From the NCBI RefSeq assembly GCF_014489635.1, contig NZ_CP060828.1, positions 8,730,001 to 8,794,000 of the forward strand: DNA of 64,000 nucleotides. Direction: 5' to 3'. Every line of letters starts with the position of its first letter. Within the stretch, counting starts at the first letter, position 1. The notes beneath the pieces were generated by a model that was given only the letters and a program-made list of their open reading frames with translations, was not told where the DNA came from and made no database searches. This document shows, piece after piece, positions 38,466-47,352 of the stretch. Source of the stretch: Streptomyces roseirectus. Its GTDB lineage: Bacteria > Actinomycetota > Actinomycetes > Streptomycetales > Streptomycetaceae. A program made the position numbers and the translations under genes.

Positions 38466-39391
38466 GCACCGCACTGCGCGCACCGCTGGGCCGGCTGCGG
38501 GAACTCGCGGACGGCGTCCACGCGTTCCTCCAGCCGCCCGGCGGCTGGTGCCTCAGCAACGCCGGCGTGATCGCCGGACCCGACGGGCTGCTCCTGGTCG
38601 ACACCGCCGCGACCAGGGCGCGCGCCGAGGCCCTGCGGACGGCGGCCGAGGGGCTGGGCCACGGGCCCGTGCGCACCGTGGTCAACACCCACAGCCACGG
38701 CGACCACGTCTTCGGCAACTGCGTCTTCGCGCCGCCCGCCGAGGTCGTCGCCCACGAGCTGACCGGGCCGGAGATGCGGGCGACCGGGATGGCGCTGCGG
38801 GACCTGTGGCCGGACGTCGACTGGGGCGAGCTGACCCTCACCACGCCCACCGTCACCTTCGGCCGGAGCCTGACCCTGCTGCTCGGCGACCGCCCGGTCG
38901 AACTGCACCACGTCGGCCCCGCGCACAGCACCAACGACGTCGTCGTGTGGCTCCCGGACGCGGGCGTGCTCTTCGCCGGCGACGTGGCGCTGCCCGGCTG
39001 CACCCCGTTCACCCTGATGGGCTCGGTGCGCGGCTCGCTCGCGGCGCTGGAGCGGCTGCGCGCCTTCGGGGCGCGGACCGTGGTCGGCGGGCACGGCGAG
39101 ATCAGCGGCCCCGAGGTCTTCGACGACATGGAGCGCTACCTGCGCCGGATCCTCGACCTCGCCCGCGACGGGGTCGGGGCCGGCCTCACCCCGCTGGAGA
39201 CCGCGCGCGAGCACGGCGTCGGAGACTTCGACGGGCTGCTCGACCCCGAGCGGCTGGTCGGCAACCTGCACCGGGCCTTCCTGGAGATCCGGCGGCCCGA
39301 CCTGCCGCTCGGCGTGGAGACCGACGTCCCCGGGGTGTTCGACGAGATGGTCCGGTTCAACGACGGGCGCCTGCCGACGTGTCTGGCCTAG
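38462..39391 (+). CDS. MBL-fold polyketide cyclase (ActIV-like)
   Basis: A 309-residue metallo-beta-lactamase-fold protein with the metal motif HSHGDH in NTHSHGDHVFGN, the later histidine in HHVGPAHSTNDVVVWLP and aspartate in LFAGDVALPG. In actinorhodin-type pathways the second-ring cyclase ActIV is such an MBL protein that releases the bicyclic product. Context (directly after the di-domain aromatase, overlapping GTG start at 38462) supports that role. A generic hydrolase cannot be excluded from sequence alone. Confidence 0.85.
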   Translation: MSTALRAPLGRLRELADGVHAFLQPPGGWCLSNAGVIAGPDGLLLVDTAATRARAEALRTAAEGLGHGPVRTVVNTHSHGDHVFGNCVFAPPAEVVAHELTGPEMRATGMALRDLWPDVDWGELTLTTPTVTFGRSLTLLLGDRPVELHHVGPAHSTNDVVVWLPDAGVLFAGDVALPGCTPFTLMGSVRGSLAALERLRAFGARTVVGGHGEISGPEVFDDMERYLRRILDLARDGVGAGLTPLETAREHGVGDFDGLLDPERLVGNLHRAFLEIRRPDLPLGVETDVPGVFDEMVRFNDGRLPTCLA

Positions 39392-39431
39392 CCGGGCCCG
39401 GCGGCCGGGACGCGCGATCCGAGGAGGGCTG

Positions 39432-39917
39432 ATGACGATGCCGATCGACTCGCACCGGGGAACCACGGTGTCCCCGGAGACCTACTACGAGCTGAGAAGG
39501 TTCTACCTGGACCAACTGGACGCCCGCGACCGGGGCTTCACCCAGGAGTGGCTGGCGGTCTTCGACGACGACGCCACCATCACGACCAAGGTGCTCGGCG
39601 GCGGCGCGACGGTCCCCAAATCCGAATTCGCGCCCGAGGTCTGGAAACTGGACGCCTCCTTCCACGAGAAGGGAATCCAGCGCCGCCACTGCGTGCAGGG
39701 ATTCACCTTCACCCACCACGACGGACTGGTCGTCTCCCGGTTCTACGGCCTCTTCCTGGTCGTCGACGCCGCGCGGGGCGCCTGCCTCCAGTCCGCCGCC
39801 TTCATCTCCGACGTCCTGCGCAGGCACGGCACCACCTGGCGGGTCATCTCCCGCGAAATAGAACGGGACGACCTCGGCCGCCTCGACACGGCCGCCCACA
39901 GCGTTCCCCTGGGATGA
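39432..39917 (+). CDS. NTF2/SnoaL-like protein 1
   Basis: A 161-residue cone-fold protein: N-terminal helix (YYELRRFYLDQLDARDRGFTQEWLAVF) with FDDDATITTKV, then the strands around RRHCVQGFTFTHHDG and ISREIERDDLG. This fold includes polyketide cyclases, hydroxylases of the SnoaL type and dioxygenase small subunits. Catalytic role not assignable. The GAGGAGGGCTG ribosome site supports ATG 39432. It is followed by a second member of the same fold. Confidence 0.8.
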   Translation: MTMPIDSHRGTTVSPETYYELRRFYLDQLDARDRGFTQEWLAVFDDDATITTKVLGGGATVPKSEFAPEVWKLDASFHEKGIQRRHCVQGFTFTHHDGLVVSRFYGLFLVVDAARGACLQSAAFISDVLRRHGTTWRVISREIERDDLGRLDTAAHSVPLG

Positions 39918-39928
39918 GAGAAGGAGCC

Positions 39929-40399
39929 ATGGATCAGACAGTTACCTTCAGTGACCAGGCCGCGTCGGCCGAGGTCTGCTCCCGCGTCGACCAGTTCTAC
40001 GCGATGCAGATGCAGGCCCTGGACGACGGCGACATCGACACCTGGGTGGACACCTTCACCGACGACGGCGTCTTCGTCTCCAACGGCCTGCCGGACCCCG
40101 TCGAGGGCAGGAGCGCGCTGACCGAACTCGGCAGCGCGGCCGTGGCCCGGCTCGACGAGAAGGGCGCCATCCGACGGCACTTCGTGTTCAACGTCATCAT
40201 CGACCCCCTCGCGGACGGCGTCCTGCGCACCACGTGCTACGTCCCGGTCTTCGACACCGTCGACGGCGTCACGACCCTGACCACGAGCACCGTCATGCGC
40301 GACGAACTGATCACCTCCGAGGGCGGGCTGCGGGTGCGCCACCGCACCGTCACCCGCGACGACCTCGTGGCCGAAGCGGCACCGGGGAGCGGCACATGA
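39929..40399 (+). CDS. NTF2/SnoaL-like protein 2
   Basis: A 156-residue NTF2-like protein with the typical start VCSRVDQFYAMQMQALDDGDIDTWVDTFTDDGVFVSNG (residues about 16-53) and end VRHRTVTRDDL. ATG 39929 follows GAAGGAG by a good distance; an alternative ATG at 39914 overlaps the upstream stop. The pair of adjacent NTF2-like genes resembles subunits acting as a heteromer, or two separate tailoring cyclases. The stop overlaps the start of the flavoprotein gene. Confidence 0.8.
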   Translation: MDQTVTFSDQAASAEVCSRVDQFYAMQMQALDDGDIDTWVDTFTDDGVFVSNGLPDPVEGRSALTELGSAAVARLDEKGAIRRHFVFNVIIDPLADGVLRTTCYVPVFDTVDGVTTLTTSTVMRDELITSEGGLRVRHRTVTRDDLVAEAAPGSGT

Positions 40400-41793
40400 C
40401 AACCTCGCAGCCGCTGCTCGCCGGCCTCGGCGGGGTCGCGCTCGGCCCCGGCGACGCCGGTTACGACGCGGCCCGCAGCGGCGTCCAGCGCTCCTACCTG
40501 CACCGGCCGTCGGTGATCGTCCAGGCCGACGGGCCGGCCGATGTCCGGCTCGCGGTCCGGCGCGCCGCACAGCAGGGCCTCACGGTCGCCGTCCAGGCCA
40601 CCGGGCACGGCCTGAACGTCCCCAGCGACGGCGGCGTCCTCATCGACACGTCACGGATGACCGAGGTCCGCGTCGACCCCGCCTCGCGCACCGCGTGGGT
40701 GGCGGCGGGGGCCCGCTGGGAGCACGTGATCGAGGCCGCCTGGGAGCACGGGCTGGCGCCGCTGAGCGGTTCCTCGCCCGACGTCGGCGTCGTCGGCTAC
40801 ACGCTCAGCGGCGGACTCGGGCTGCTGAGCCGCACGTTCGGCTACGCGGCCGACCACGTGCGCCGGGTCGACCTGGTCACCGCCGACGGCGAGAGCCGGA
40901 CCGTGACCCCCGGCGAGGACCTGTTCTGGGCGCTGCGCGGCGGCGGCGGGAACTTCGGCGTGGTGACCGGGCTCGAGTTCGCCCTGTTCCCCGTCGAGCG
41001 GATGTACGGCGGCGGCCTGTACTTCGACACCGAGCACCTGCCGGCGGTCTTCAGGGCCTACCGGGAGTGGACGGCGACGGTCCCGGACTCGATGTCGTCC
41101 AGCATCGGGCTGATCCCGATGCCGGACGTGCCCGGCGTGCCCCCGCCGCTGCGCGGCCGGCACCTCGCCCACGTCCGGATCGCCCACCTCGGCACGGCCG
41201 ACAGCGGGGAGCGGCTGGTCGCGCCGCTGCGGGCGCTGGGGCCGCGGCTGGTGGACACCCTCGGCGAGATGCCCTTCACCGCCTCCGGGACCATCCACAA
41301 CGAACCGAAGCAGCCCCGGAACTTCTACTGCGCCAACGCGATGCTCGCCGAGTTCGCCCCGGCGCTCCCGGACGCCGTCCTCGACCTGGTCGGCCCCGGC
41401 ACCGGGGTCTTCGCGGTGGTGCAGGTCAACCACCTGGGCGCGGCGCTCGCCAAGCAGCCCGAGGAGGCGAACGCGGTGGGCCACCGCGGCGCCTCGCACG
41501 TGCTGCGCGTGGTGACCCTCCCGCAGGGGCCCGGCCGCGACGCGGCCCACGACGTCGCCCACGGCGTGACGGGCGCCGCGGCGCCCTGGACCCTCGGCCG
41601 CTCGCCCAACTTCGTGCAGGGCGACGAGAGGGCCCACGAGCAGACCCGGCAATGTTACGAACCAGCCGCTTTTGACCGGCTGACGGCACTCAAAGCGGTG
41701 CATGACCCGCAGAACGTGTTCCGCTGCAACGTCAACATCCCACCCGCCGGCCACAGTGAAAGCACGGCATTCAGGGGCTCGGCGCGTGACTGA
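40396..41793 (+). CDS. FAD-linked oxidoreductase (BBE-like)
   Basis: A 465-residue flavoprotein of the berberine-bridge/aclacinomycin oxidoreductase type. The PP-loop and histidyl-FAD site are in VQATGHGLNVPSDGGVLIDT; GVVGYTLSGGLGLLSRTFGYAADHV and GGGGNFGVVTGLEF are standard, and the C-terminal substrate/FAD lid is HDPQNVFRCNVNIPP. I see only one candidate covalent anchor (the His); the second, the Cys of 6-S-cysteinyl members, was not located. It likely oxidises a hydroxyl or hydroquinone of the late polyketide. No signal peptide is evident. Last gene of the KS-alpha run. Confidence 0.87.
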   Translation: MTTSQPLLAGLGGVALGPGDAGYDAARSGVQRSYLHRPSVIVQADGPADVRLAVRRAAQQGLTVAVQATGHGLNVPSDGGVLIDTSRMTEVRVDPASRTAWVAAGARWEHVIEAAWEHGLAPLSGSSPDVGVVGYTLSGGLGLLSRTFGYAADHVRRVDLVTADGESRTVTPGEDLFWALRGGGGNFGVVTGLEFALFPVERMYGGGLYFDTEHLPAVFRAYREWTATVPDSMSSSIGLIPMPDVPGVPPPLRGRHLAHVRIAHLGTADSGERLVAPLRALGPRLVDTLGEMPFTASGTIHNEPKQPRNFYCANAMLAEFAPALPDAVLDLVGPGTGVFAVVQVNHLGAALAKQPEEANAVGHRGASHVLRVVTLPQGPGRDAAHDVAHGVTGAAAPWTLGRSPNFVQGDERAHEQTRQCYEPAAFDRLTALKAVHDPQNVFRCNVNIPPAGHSESTAFRGSARD

Positions 41794-42153
41794 TGTCCGG
41801 GGCGGAGAAGAACCGTAAATCGTTCGTTGCTCAACCACACGGGGGCGGTGGGCTGGTCGGACAGGCGGCGACCGCGAGGTGGCCGCCTGTCCGGTCCCCA
41901 CCAGTCGGGAAGGACCGGTCCGCGACAGCGCCGTTTTCCCGATCTTTCCGGCGAACGTATACGGGCAGTGACAGGGAAAAAGGGATCTTCATGCAAAGTT
42001 GACTGAAAAGAAAACGGGGGGTCGCCAAGACCTACGGCGGGGGTGCAGTGTTGGCGGTCCTCGCTGTATCGGTCATCGTGGCCGCACCTGCGGCCGGCTG
42101 CTCCTCCTGTTCTGCCAGAAAGGTTCAATTCCGTACGAGATCAGGAGCCATTG
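41794..42153. other. Non-coding region upstream of the SARP gene
   Basis: This region holds a strong hairpin (41847-41902), an AT-richer segment from about 41935 to 42030 that probably contains the SARP promoter, and a short open stretch (42003-42100) encoding a signal-peptide-like segment without a normal start codon. No convincing gene was found. Confidence 0.55.
41847..41902 (+). terminator. Terminator-like hairpin after the PKS run
   Basis: GGACAGGCGGC (41859-41869) pairs with GCCGCCTGTCC (41882-41892), extended by GGTGGG with CCCACC at 41847-41852 and 41897-41902. Confidence 0.65.
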
Positions 42154-42975
42154 ATGGACGTTCGGATACTCGGGCCGTTGGCGTTGACGGAACACAATCG
42201 CGACGCAACGCCATCGGCGCGCAAACCAAAACAACTCATCTCACTCCTGCTGTTGAACGAGGGCCGGGTCGTGTCGACTGACTCACTCATCAGCGAGATC
42301 TGGGACACACGGCCGCCCAGGAGCGTACAGACCACATTACAGACCTACGTGGTACAGGTACGCAAGCTGCTGTCGCAGGCTCTTCAAATTCCCGTCGGAA
42401 AGGTCGCCAGAGATGTTCTCCTCACCCGAAACGGCGGCTATACGCTCGTGCTGCGCGACGCCAACTTCGACCTCTACAGATTCAGGTCACTGGAACAGGC
42501 CGGAATGGGCGCCTTCGAAGAGGGCGACGACGAGAACGCCGCCGGAATCTTCGGCCAGGCGCTGGCGCTGTGGCGGGGCAACGCGCTCGCCGACGTCGAG
42601 GTGGGACGGATGCTGGAGCCCGAGGTCGCCCGGCTCGAACAGTCCCGTCTGACGGTCGTGGAGTGCCGCCTGGAGATCGAGCTGCGGCGCGGGCGCCACC
42701 GCCAGTCGCTCAGCGAACTCGCCTCCCTGACCGCGCGCTACGACGACAACGAGAACCTGCACGCCCTCTACATGCTGGCGCTCTACCGCTCCGGCCACCG
42801 GGGCAAGGCACTGGAGAAGTACCGGAGCTTCCACAAGTGGATGAGAGACGAACTGGGCCTCGAACCCTCCCCCCGCCTGCAACGACTCCATCACGCCGTG
42901 CTCGACGGGGACCCCGCCCTCGACGAGGAGGCCGCCCGCGCCGACCTGAGCGCCGTCCTGTCCGGTCGCGCGTGA
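42154..42975 (+). CDS. SARP-family transcriptional activator
   Basis: A 273-residue protein with an N-terminal OmpR-type winged helix (MDVRILGPLALTEHN, LISLLLLNEGRVVSTDSLISEIW, LQTYVVQVRKLL) and a C-terminal bacterial transcriptional activation domain (YRFRSLEQAGMGAFEEGDDENAA, ALWRGNALADVE, ARYDDNENLHALYMLALYRSGHRGKALEKYR). Such regulators switch on antibiotic clusters by binding heptamer repeats at 11-bp spacing, which occur here before KS-alpha and between KR and OMT3. The first third of the gene has lower GC than its neighbours. ATG 42154 follows CAGGAG. Confidence 0.93.
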   Translation: MDVRILGPLALTEHNRDATPSARKPKQLISLLLLNEGRVVSTDSLISEIWDTRPPRSVQTTLQTYVVQVRKLLSQALQIPVGKVARDVLLTRNGGYTLVLRDANFDLYRFRSLEQAGMGAFEEGDDENAAGIFGQALALWRGNALADVEVGRMLEPEVARLEQSRLTVVECRLEIELRRGRHRQSLSELASLTARYDDNENLHALYMLALYRSGHRGKALEKYRSFHKWMRDELGLEPSPRLQRLHHAVLDGDPALDEEAARADLSAVLSGRA

Positions 42976-43044
42976 ACCCCCGCACCTCCCTCGGTGACAG
43001 ACCCGCGCCGCCCTGGCCCGCACCCGGACCAGGGCGGCCGGCGG

Positions 43045-43830
43045 CTAGTAGTTGCCCAGCCCGCCGCACACGTTCATCGCCTGGGCCGTCACCACGGCCG
43101 CCTCGTCGCTGACCAGGTAACCGACCATCGCGGCGACCTCCTCCGGGTCGACGTAACGGCCCATGGGGATCTTCGTGTTGAACCTGGTCAGCACCTCGTC
43201 CTCGGTGATGTCCCAGATACCCGCGTAGATCTCGCGCACGCGCTGCGCCATCGCGGTCTCCACATAGCCGGGGCACACCGCGTTGACGGTGATCCCCGTC
43301 TTCGCCAGCTCCAGGCCGAGCGCCTTGGTGAAACCGACGACACCGTGCTTCGACGCGGAGTAGGGAGCCCCCAGGACGACGCCCTGCTTGCCGCCGGTCG
43401 AGGCGATGTTGACGATGCGCCCGCGGTCCAGGCCGAGCATCCCGCCGTCCGTCAGGACCCGCTTGGTCATCAGGAAGACGCTGTTCAGGTTGGTGTTGAC
43501 CACGTCGTGCCACAGCTCGTCCGGTATCTGGGCGGTCGGGCCCCCACCGCTGCGGCCGGCGTTGTTGACCAGGACCGAGATCGGCCCGTAGCGCTCGGTC
43601 GCGGCGGCCACCAGCTGCTCGATCTGCGCGACGTCGGTCACGTCGCACGCCGTGCCGTCGACCTCGTGGCCGTCCTGCCGCATCCCCTCCACCGTGTCCT
43701 TGACCGCAGCACCGTCACGGCTGCAGATGAACACCCTGTGCCCGGTGCGGGCCAGCCGGTTCGCCGTGGCCAGTCCGATCCCGCTCGTAGCACCCGTGAC
43801 AAGGGCCGCGCGGGCGAGTTCCTCTGCCAT
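43045..43830 (-). CDS. C9-type polyketide ketoreductase (ActIII-like SDR)
   Basis: A 261-residue short-chain reductase, the same length as ActKR. NADPH site TGATSGIG; catalytic S144, Y157 and K161 in NIASTGGKQG and YSASKHG, the positions used in ActKR; end VCGGLGNY as in ActKR. The PGG motif that guides stereochemistry reads SGG here (S94). It would reduce the C9 carbonyl of the nascent chain before first-ring closure. Transcribed opposite to the main run from a divergent promoter with a SARP box in its orientation (43947-43964). Confidence 0.94.
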   Translation of the reverse strand: MAEELARAALVTGATSGIGLATANRLARTGHRVFICSRDGAAVKDTVEGMRQDGHEVDGTACDVTDVAQIEQLVAAATERYGPISVLVNNAGRSGGGPTAQIPDELWHDVVNTNLNSVFLMTKRVLTDGGMLGLDRGRIVNIASTGGKQGVVLGAPYSASKHGVVGFTKALGLELAKTGITVNAVCPGYVETAMAQRVREIYAGIWDITEDEVLTRFNTKIPMGRYVDPEEVAAMVGYLVSDEAAVVTAQAMNVCGGLGNY

Positions 43831-43894
43831 CTGCTCTCCAAGTCGATCGTGAGAGATCGTGCCGGGGTTTGTTACCCCATCGTCAGACGCTTGC

Positions 43895-43923
43895 CTTGAA
43901 TTGATGTCGAGGCCGCCTTGAGG
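43895..43923 (+). promoter_or_regulatory. Three SARP heptamers facing OMT3
   Basis: CTTGAAT (43895), GTCGAGG (43906) and CTTGAGG (43917) are in direct repeat at exactly 11-bp pitch, matching the pair at 32404-32421. Confidence 0.7.
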
Positions 43924-43946
43924 AATCGAGTGCGCGCCCGCGAATC

Positions 43947-43964
43947 GTTCAAAGATTTCTCGAC
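43947..43964 (-). promoter_or_regulatory. SARP heptamer pair facing the ketoreductase
   Basis: On the minus strand GTCGAGA and TTTGAAC are separated by 4 bp (11-bp pitch), a near match to the KS-alpha site, oriented toward the KR gene. Confidence 0.6.
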
Positions 43965-44037
43965 CGGTTCTTGAGCCGGGGCCCTCAATCATTGACCTTG
44001 CGCAGGCCGACAATCGAGGTTGCGAACGGAGCAGGCG

Positions 44038-45072
44038 ATGACGATCCAGGAAAAGGACATCACCGATCACGGTGCGGTCATCGGGGTGCGGGAACTCGCA
44101 CTCAGCGCCGCGGGGGCGGCGGCGCTTCGGGCCGCCGTACGCATCGGCGTCGCCGAAGCACTCGGCGACCGGCCGAGGACACCGGCGGAACTCGCCGCGG
44201 CGATCGGCGCCGACACCGAGATGCTGGGCCGGCTGCTGCGCGCACTGGCCCAGCACGGCGTCTTCACCCAGACCGAGGAGGGATACGCGCACACCGCGAC
44301 GTCCCGGCTGCTCAGGGAGGACGACCCCAACAGCCTCAAGTACTACACCCTGTGGGTCACCGAGCCCTGGACCTGGGAACTGTGGCCGCACCTCGAAGAC
44401 GCCGTGCGCAACGGCCGCGGCGGCTTCGAGGAGAAGTACGGCACGGACTTCTTCTCCTACCTGCACCGCATGTGGCCGCAGTCCGCGGACGTCTTCAACA
44501 AGGCGCAGACCGAACTGAGCAGGCTCGCCACCCACGCCGTCGCCGCCGCGCTCGACCTGAGCGAGGTCGGCACCCTCGTCGACGTCGCCGGCGGGCACGG
44601 CTTCACCCTGGCGACCCTGCTGGAGAAGAACCCGCACCTCAGCGGCGTCCTCTTCGACCTTCCGCCCGTCGTCGCCGAGGCCGACGGCCGGCTGCGCGCC
44701 GGCGGGGAACTCGCCGACCGCGCCCGCGTCGTCGGCGGGAGCTGCCTGGAGGAGATTCCCGTACAGGCCGACGCCTACCTGTTCAAGAACATTCTCGAAT
44801 GGGCCGACGACAAATCGGTGACCGCCCTGCGGAACGCCGCCCGTGCCGGCCGGCCCGACAGCCGTTTCTTCATCATCACCAACATGATCGACGGCAGCCC
44901 CGAGATCAAATTCACCACCGGCACCGATCTTCTGTTCCTGCTGAACTCCGACGGCAGGAAACACACGACCGACACCATCACGGCCGTGGTCAGGAAAGCC
45001 GACCTGCGCGTGGTGAGCATGCGGCCCGTGAACTCCTACCTGCACCTGCTGGAGGCGGCTCCCTCGACATGA
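44038..45072 (+). CDS. O-methyltransferase-like protein 3
   Basis: A 344-residue Methyltransf_2-type protein: winged-helix half ([41 protein letters not shown], about residues 36-75) and SAM domain with intact motif [17 protein letters not shown]. The region that usually holds the catalytic histidine reads [15 protein letters not shown], with Glu at the His position. It may therefore be a non-methylating member, as RdmB (10-hydroxylase) is, or use another base. It heads the operon that continues with the carboxylase genes; its stop overlaps accDA. Confidence 0.82.
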   Translation: MTIQEKDITDHGAVIGVRELALSAAGAAALRAAVRIGVAEALGDRPRTPAELAAAIGADTEMLGRLLRALAQHGVFTQTEEGYAHTATSRLLREDDPNSLKYYTLWVTEPWTWELWPHLEDAVRNGRGGFEEKYGTDFFSYLHRMWPQSADVFNKAQTELSRLATHAVAAALDLSEVGTLVDVAGGHGFTLATLLEKNPHLSGVLFDLPPVVAEADGRLRAGGELADRARVVGGSCLEEIPVQADAYLFKNILEWADDKSVTALRNAARAGRPDSRFFIITNMIDGSPEIKFTTGTDLLFLLNSDGRKHTTDTITAVVRKADLRVVSMRPVNSYLHLLEAAPST

Positions 45073-46823
45073 GCGGAATCCTGGAATCAGACGACGTGGC
45101 GTACCCCGCCACCCTCCCGGCCGAAACGGTCCCGGAGTGGGTGAGGTGCCCCGGCTGCACGACGATGGTCTACGGGAAACGCTGGCTGCGAAACCTCCGG
45201 TGCTGCCCGGAGTGCGGCCACCACGGCGCGCTCACCGCGTGGGAACGCCTCAACCTGCTGCTGGATGAGGGCACGCTCGACCTCCTGCCCTTCTCGGTGG
45301 CCCCCGCGGACCCCCTCGACTTCACCGACAGCAAGCCCTACCCTCGCCGGCTGGCCGACGCCAGGACCAGGACGGGACTGCCCGAGGCCGTGGTGAGCGC
45401 CGTCGGCGAGATCGACGGAAGCCCGGTGGTGGTCGCCTGCATGGACTTCCGGTTCCTCGGCGGCAGCCTCGGCTCGGTCGTCGGCGAGATCATCACCAGG
45501 ACCGGCGAGGTCGCGCTCGAATGCCGGGCACCCCTGCTGCTGGTCACCGCCTCCGGAGGCGCCCGCATGCAGGAGGGCGCCCTGTCCCTGATGCAGATGG
45601 CCAAGACGAGCGCGATGCTCGCCCGGCTCGACGAGGCCGGACTGCTCACGGTCTCCCTGGTCACCGACCCGACGTTCGGCGGGGTCGCCGCCTCCTTCGC
45701 CACCCTGTGCGACGTCACCATCGCCGAACCGCGCGCCCGGCTCGGGTTCGCCGGCCGCAGGGTCGTCGAACAGACCATCAAGGAAACCCTGCCGGCGAAC
45801 TTCCAGACGGCGGAGTTCCTGCTGGAACGCGGGTTCATCGACTTCATCGCCCCGCGCGAGAGCCACCGCACGGAGCTGGGGAAGCTGCTGCGCGCCGCGC
45901 GCCCCCGGCACCCGCAGCCGCCCACGGGCGACGCCGAGCGGGCGGACGAGATCGTCGTCCGCGACCCGGCGCGGCTCGCCCACGACGATCCGCACGGCGT
46001 GGTCCGGCGCGCGCGGCGGATCAGCAGGCCCACCACCCTCGACTACGCGGCCCTGCTGCTGGAGGAGTTCCGCGAGCTGGCGGGCGACCGGATCTCCGGC
46101 GAGTGCCCGGCCGTCGTCGGCGGACTGGGACGGCTGCACGGCCGGTCCGTCGTGCTGATCGGCCACCAGAAAGGGCACGACCCGGCCGAGCTGGCCCGCC
46201 GCAACTTCGGCATGCCGAGCCCGGCCGGGTACCGCAAGGCGGCCCGCCTGATGCGGCTCGCCGCGAAACTGGGCCTCCCGGTGATCACGCTGATCGACAC
46301 CCCCGGCGCGTTCCCCGGCAAGCAGGCCGAGGAACAGGGGCAGGCCATCGCGATCGCGGAGAACCTGAAGCTCATGGCGGACCTGCCGGTCCCGGTGGTC
46401 GCGGTGGTCACCGGCGAGGGCGGCAGCGGCGGCGCGCTCGCCCTGGCCGTCGCCAACCGGGTCCTGATGTGGCAGGACGCCATCTACTCCGTGATCAGCC
46501 CCGAGGGGTGCTCGGCGATCCTGTGGCAGGACCCGGCCCAGGCGGGCCGCGCGGCGGCGGCCCTCAGGCTGCGCTCCCGCGACCTGCTGGAACTCGGCAT
46601 CGTGGACGGCGTCCTGCGGGAACCGGACGGCGGCGTGGACGCCGACCCCACGGCCGCCGCCCGCCGCCTCGCCCTCGCGATCCGTTCCAGCCTCGACGAC
46701 CTCGACGGGCTGAGCGGCGACAAACTGCGCACCGACCGCCACGCCCGCTTCGCCCGCTACGGCGCCGAGTACGTGACGTCGGCGCCGTACGCCGGCCTCG
46801 CGGCGGAACGGACGGCGTCGTGA
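45069..46823 (+). CDS. accDA: Acetyl-CoA carboxylase carboxyltransferase, fused beta and alpha subunits
   Basis: A 584-residue fusion. The beta half starts with a zinc ribbon (CPGC...CCPEC, residues about 25-46) and has [22 protein letters not shown]. The alpha half starts near residue 300 ([15 protein letters not shown]) with [18 protein letters not shown] and [17 protein letters not shown]. It transfers CO2 from carboxybiotin to acetyl-CoA to make malonyl-CoA for the polyketide. ATG 45069 overlaps the methyltransferase stop and the end overlaps accB, so one operon makes the complete carboxylase. Confidence 0.93.
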   Translation: MSGILESDDVAYPATLPAETVPEWVRCPGCTTMVYGKRWLRNLRCCPECGHHGALTAWERLNLLLDEGTLDLLPFSVAPADPLDFTDSKPYPRRLADARTRTGLPEAVVSAVGEIDGSPVVVACMDFRFLGGSLGSVVGEIITRTGEVALECRAPLLLVTASGGARMQEGALSLMQMAKTSAMLARLDEAGLLTVSLVTDPTFGGVAASFATLCDVTIAEPRARLGFAGRRVVEQTIKETLPANFQTAEFLLERGFIDFIAPRESHRTELGKLLRAARPRHPQPPTGDAERADEIVVRDPARLAHDDPHGVVRRARRISRPTTLDYAALLLEEFRELAGDRISGECPAVVGGLGRLHGRSVVLIGHQKGHDPAELARRNFGMPSPAGYRKAARLMRLAAKLGLPVITLIDTPGAFPGKQAEEQGQAIAIAENLKLMADLPVPVVAVVTGEGGSGGALALAVANRVLMWQDAIYSVISPEGCSAILWQDPAQAGRAAAALRLRSRDLLELGIVDGVLREPDGGVDADPTAAARRLALAIRSSLDDLDGLSGDKLRTDRHARFARYGAEYVTSAPYAGLAAERTAS

Positions 46824-47350
46824 CCTCCCTCAGGCCCGCCTCCGACGGCGACACCGCCGTCGGAGGCGAGGAGAGCGAACTGCTGGAACGGGTCCGGGAC
46901 GCCGTCGTCGACCTGCTCGCCGAACTCCCCGGGGCACCGGCCCGGCTGCGGGTGCGGGTCCAGGGCGTCGAGATGGAACTCGACTGGGCCGCGCCCCCGG
47001 CCGGCCCGGCCGCCCCCGCGCCGCAGGCCGTACAGGCGGCGCCGGCTCCCGTGCACGTCCTCAGCCCGGACACCGCCACCTCCGGCGACGGCGGCCCGCC
47101 GCCCGCCTGGGCGAGCGTCACCTCGTCCACCGTCGGCACGTTCTACCGCAGCCCCGAACCGGGGGCCGAACCGTTCGTGCGGGTGGGGGAGCAGGTGAAG
47201 CCCGGTCAGCAGGTGGCGATCATCGAGGTGATGAAGCTGATGATCCCCGTCGAGGCCGACCGCGACGCGGTGATCACCGAGGTGCTGGCCGAGGACGGGC
47301 AGTCCGTCGAGTACGGCCAGCCCCTGTTCGCGCTCGGCCCGGTGAGCTGA
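46820..47350 (+). CDS. accB: Biotin carboxyl carrier protein
   Basis: A 176-residue BCCP: N-terminal helix ([15 protein letters not shown]), a Pro/Ala-rich linker (residues about 60-80) and a C-terminal biotinyl domain with the target lysine in [14 protein letters not shown] and the end [15 protein letters not shown] 46820 overlaps the accDA stop. It shuttles CO2 between AccC and AccDA. The biotin ligase must be encoded elsewhere. Confidence 0.94.
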   Translation: MTSLRPASDGDTAVGGEESELLERVRDAVVDLLAELPGAPARLRVRVQGVEMELDWAAPPAGPAAPAPQAVQAAPAPVHVLSPDTATSGDGGPPPAWASVTSSTVGTFYRSPEPGAEPFVRVGEQVKPGQQVAIIEVMKLMIPVEADRDAVITEVLAEDGQSVEYGQPLFALGPVS

Positions 47351-47352
47351 CC

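Noticed and set aside
41793..42002. 69-codon frame following the BBE-like gene
   Set aside because: No ribosome site, no recognisable domain, and it spans the strong terminator hairpin at 41847-41902.
42003..42281. Signal-peptide-like frame (AVLAVLAVSVIVAAPAAGCSSC) before the SARP gene
   Set aside because: It has no normal start codon or ribosome site (a stop precedes at 42000-42002), and the later part overlaps the SARP coding region. At most a gene relic.
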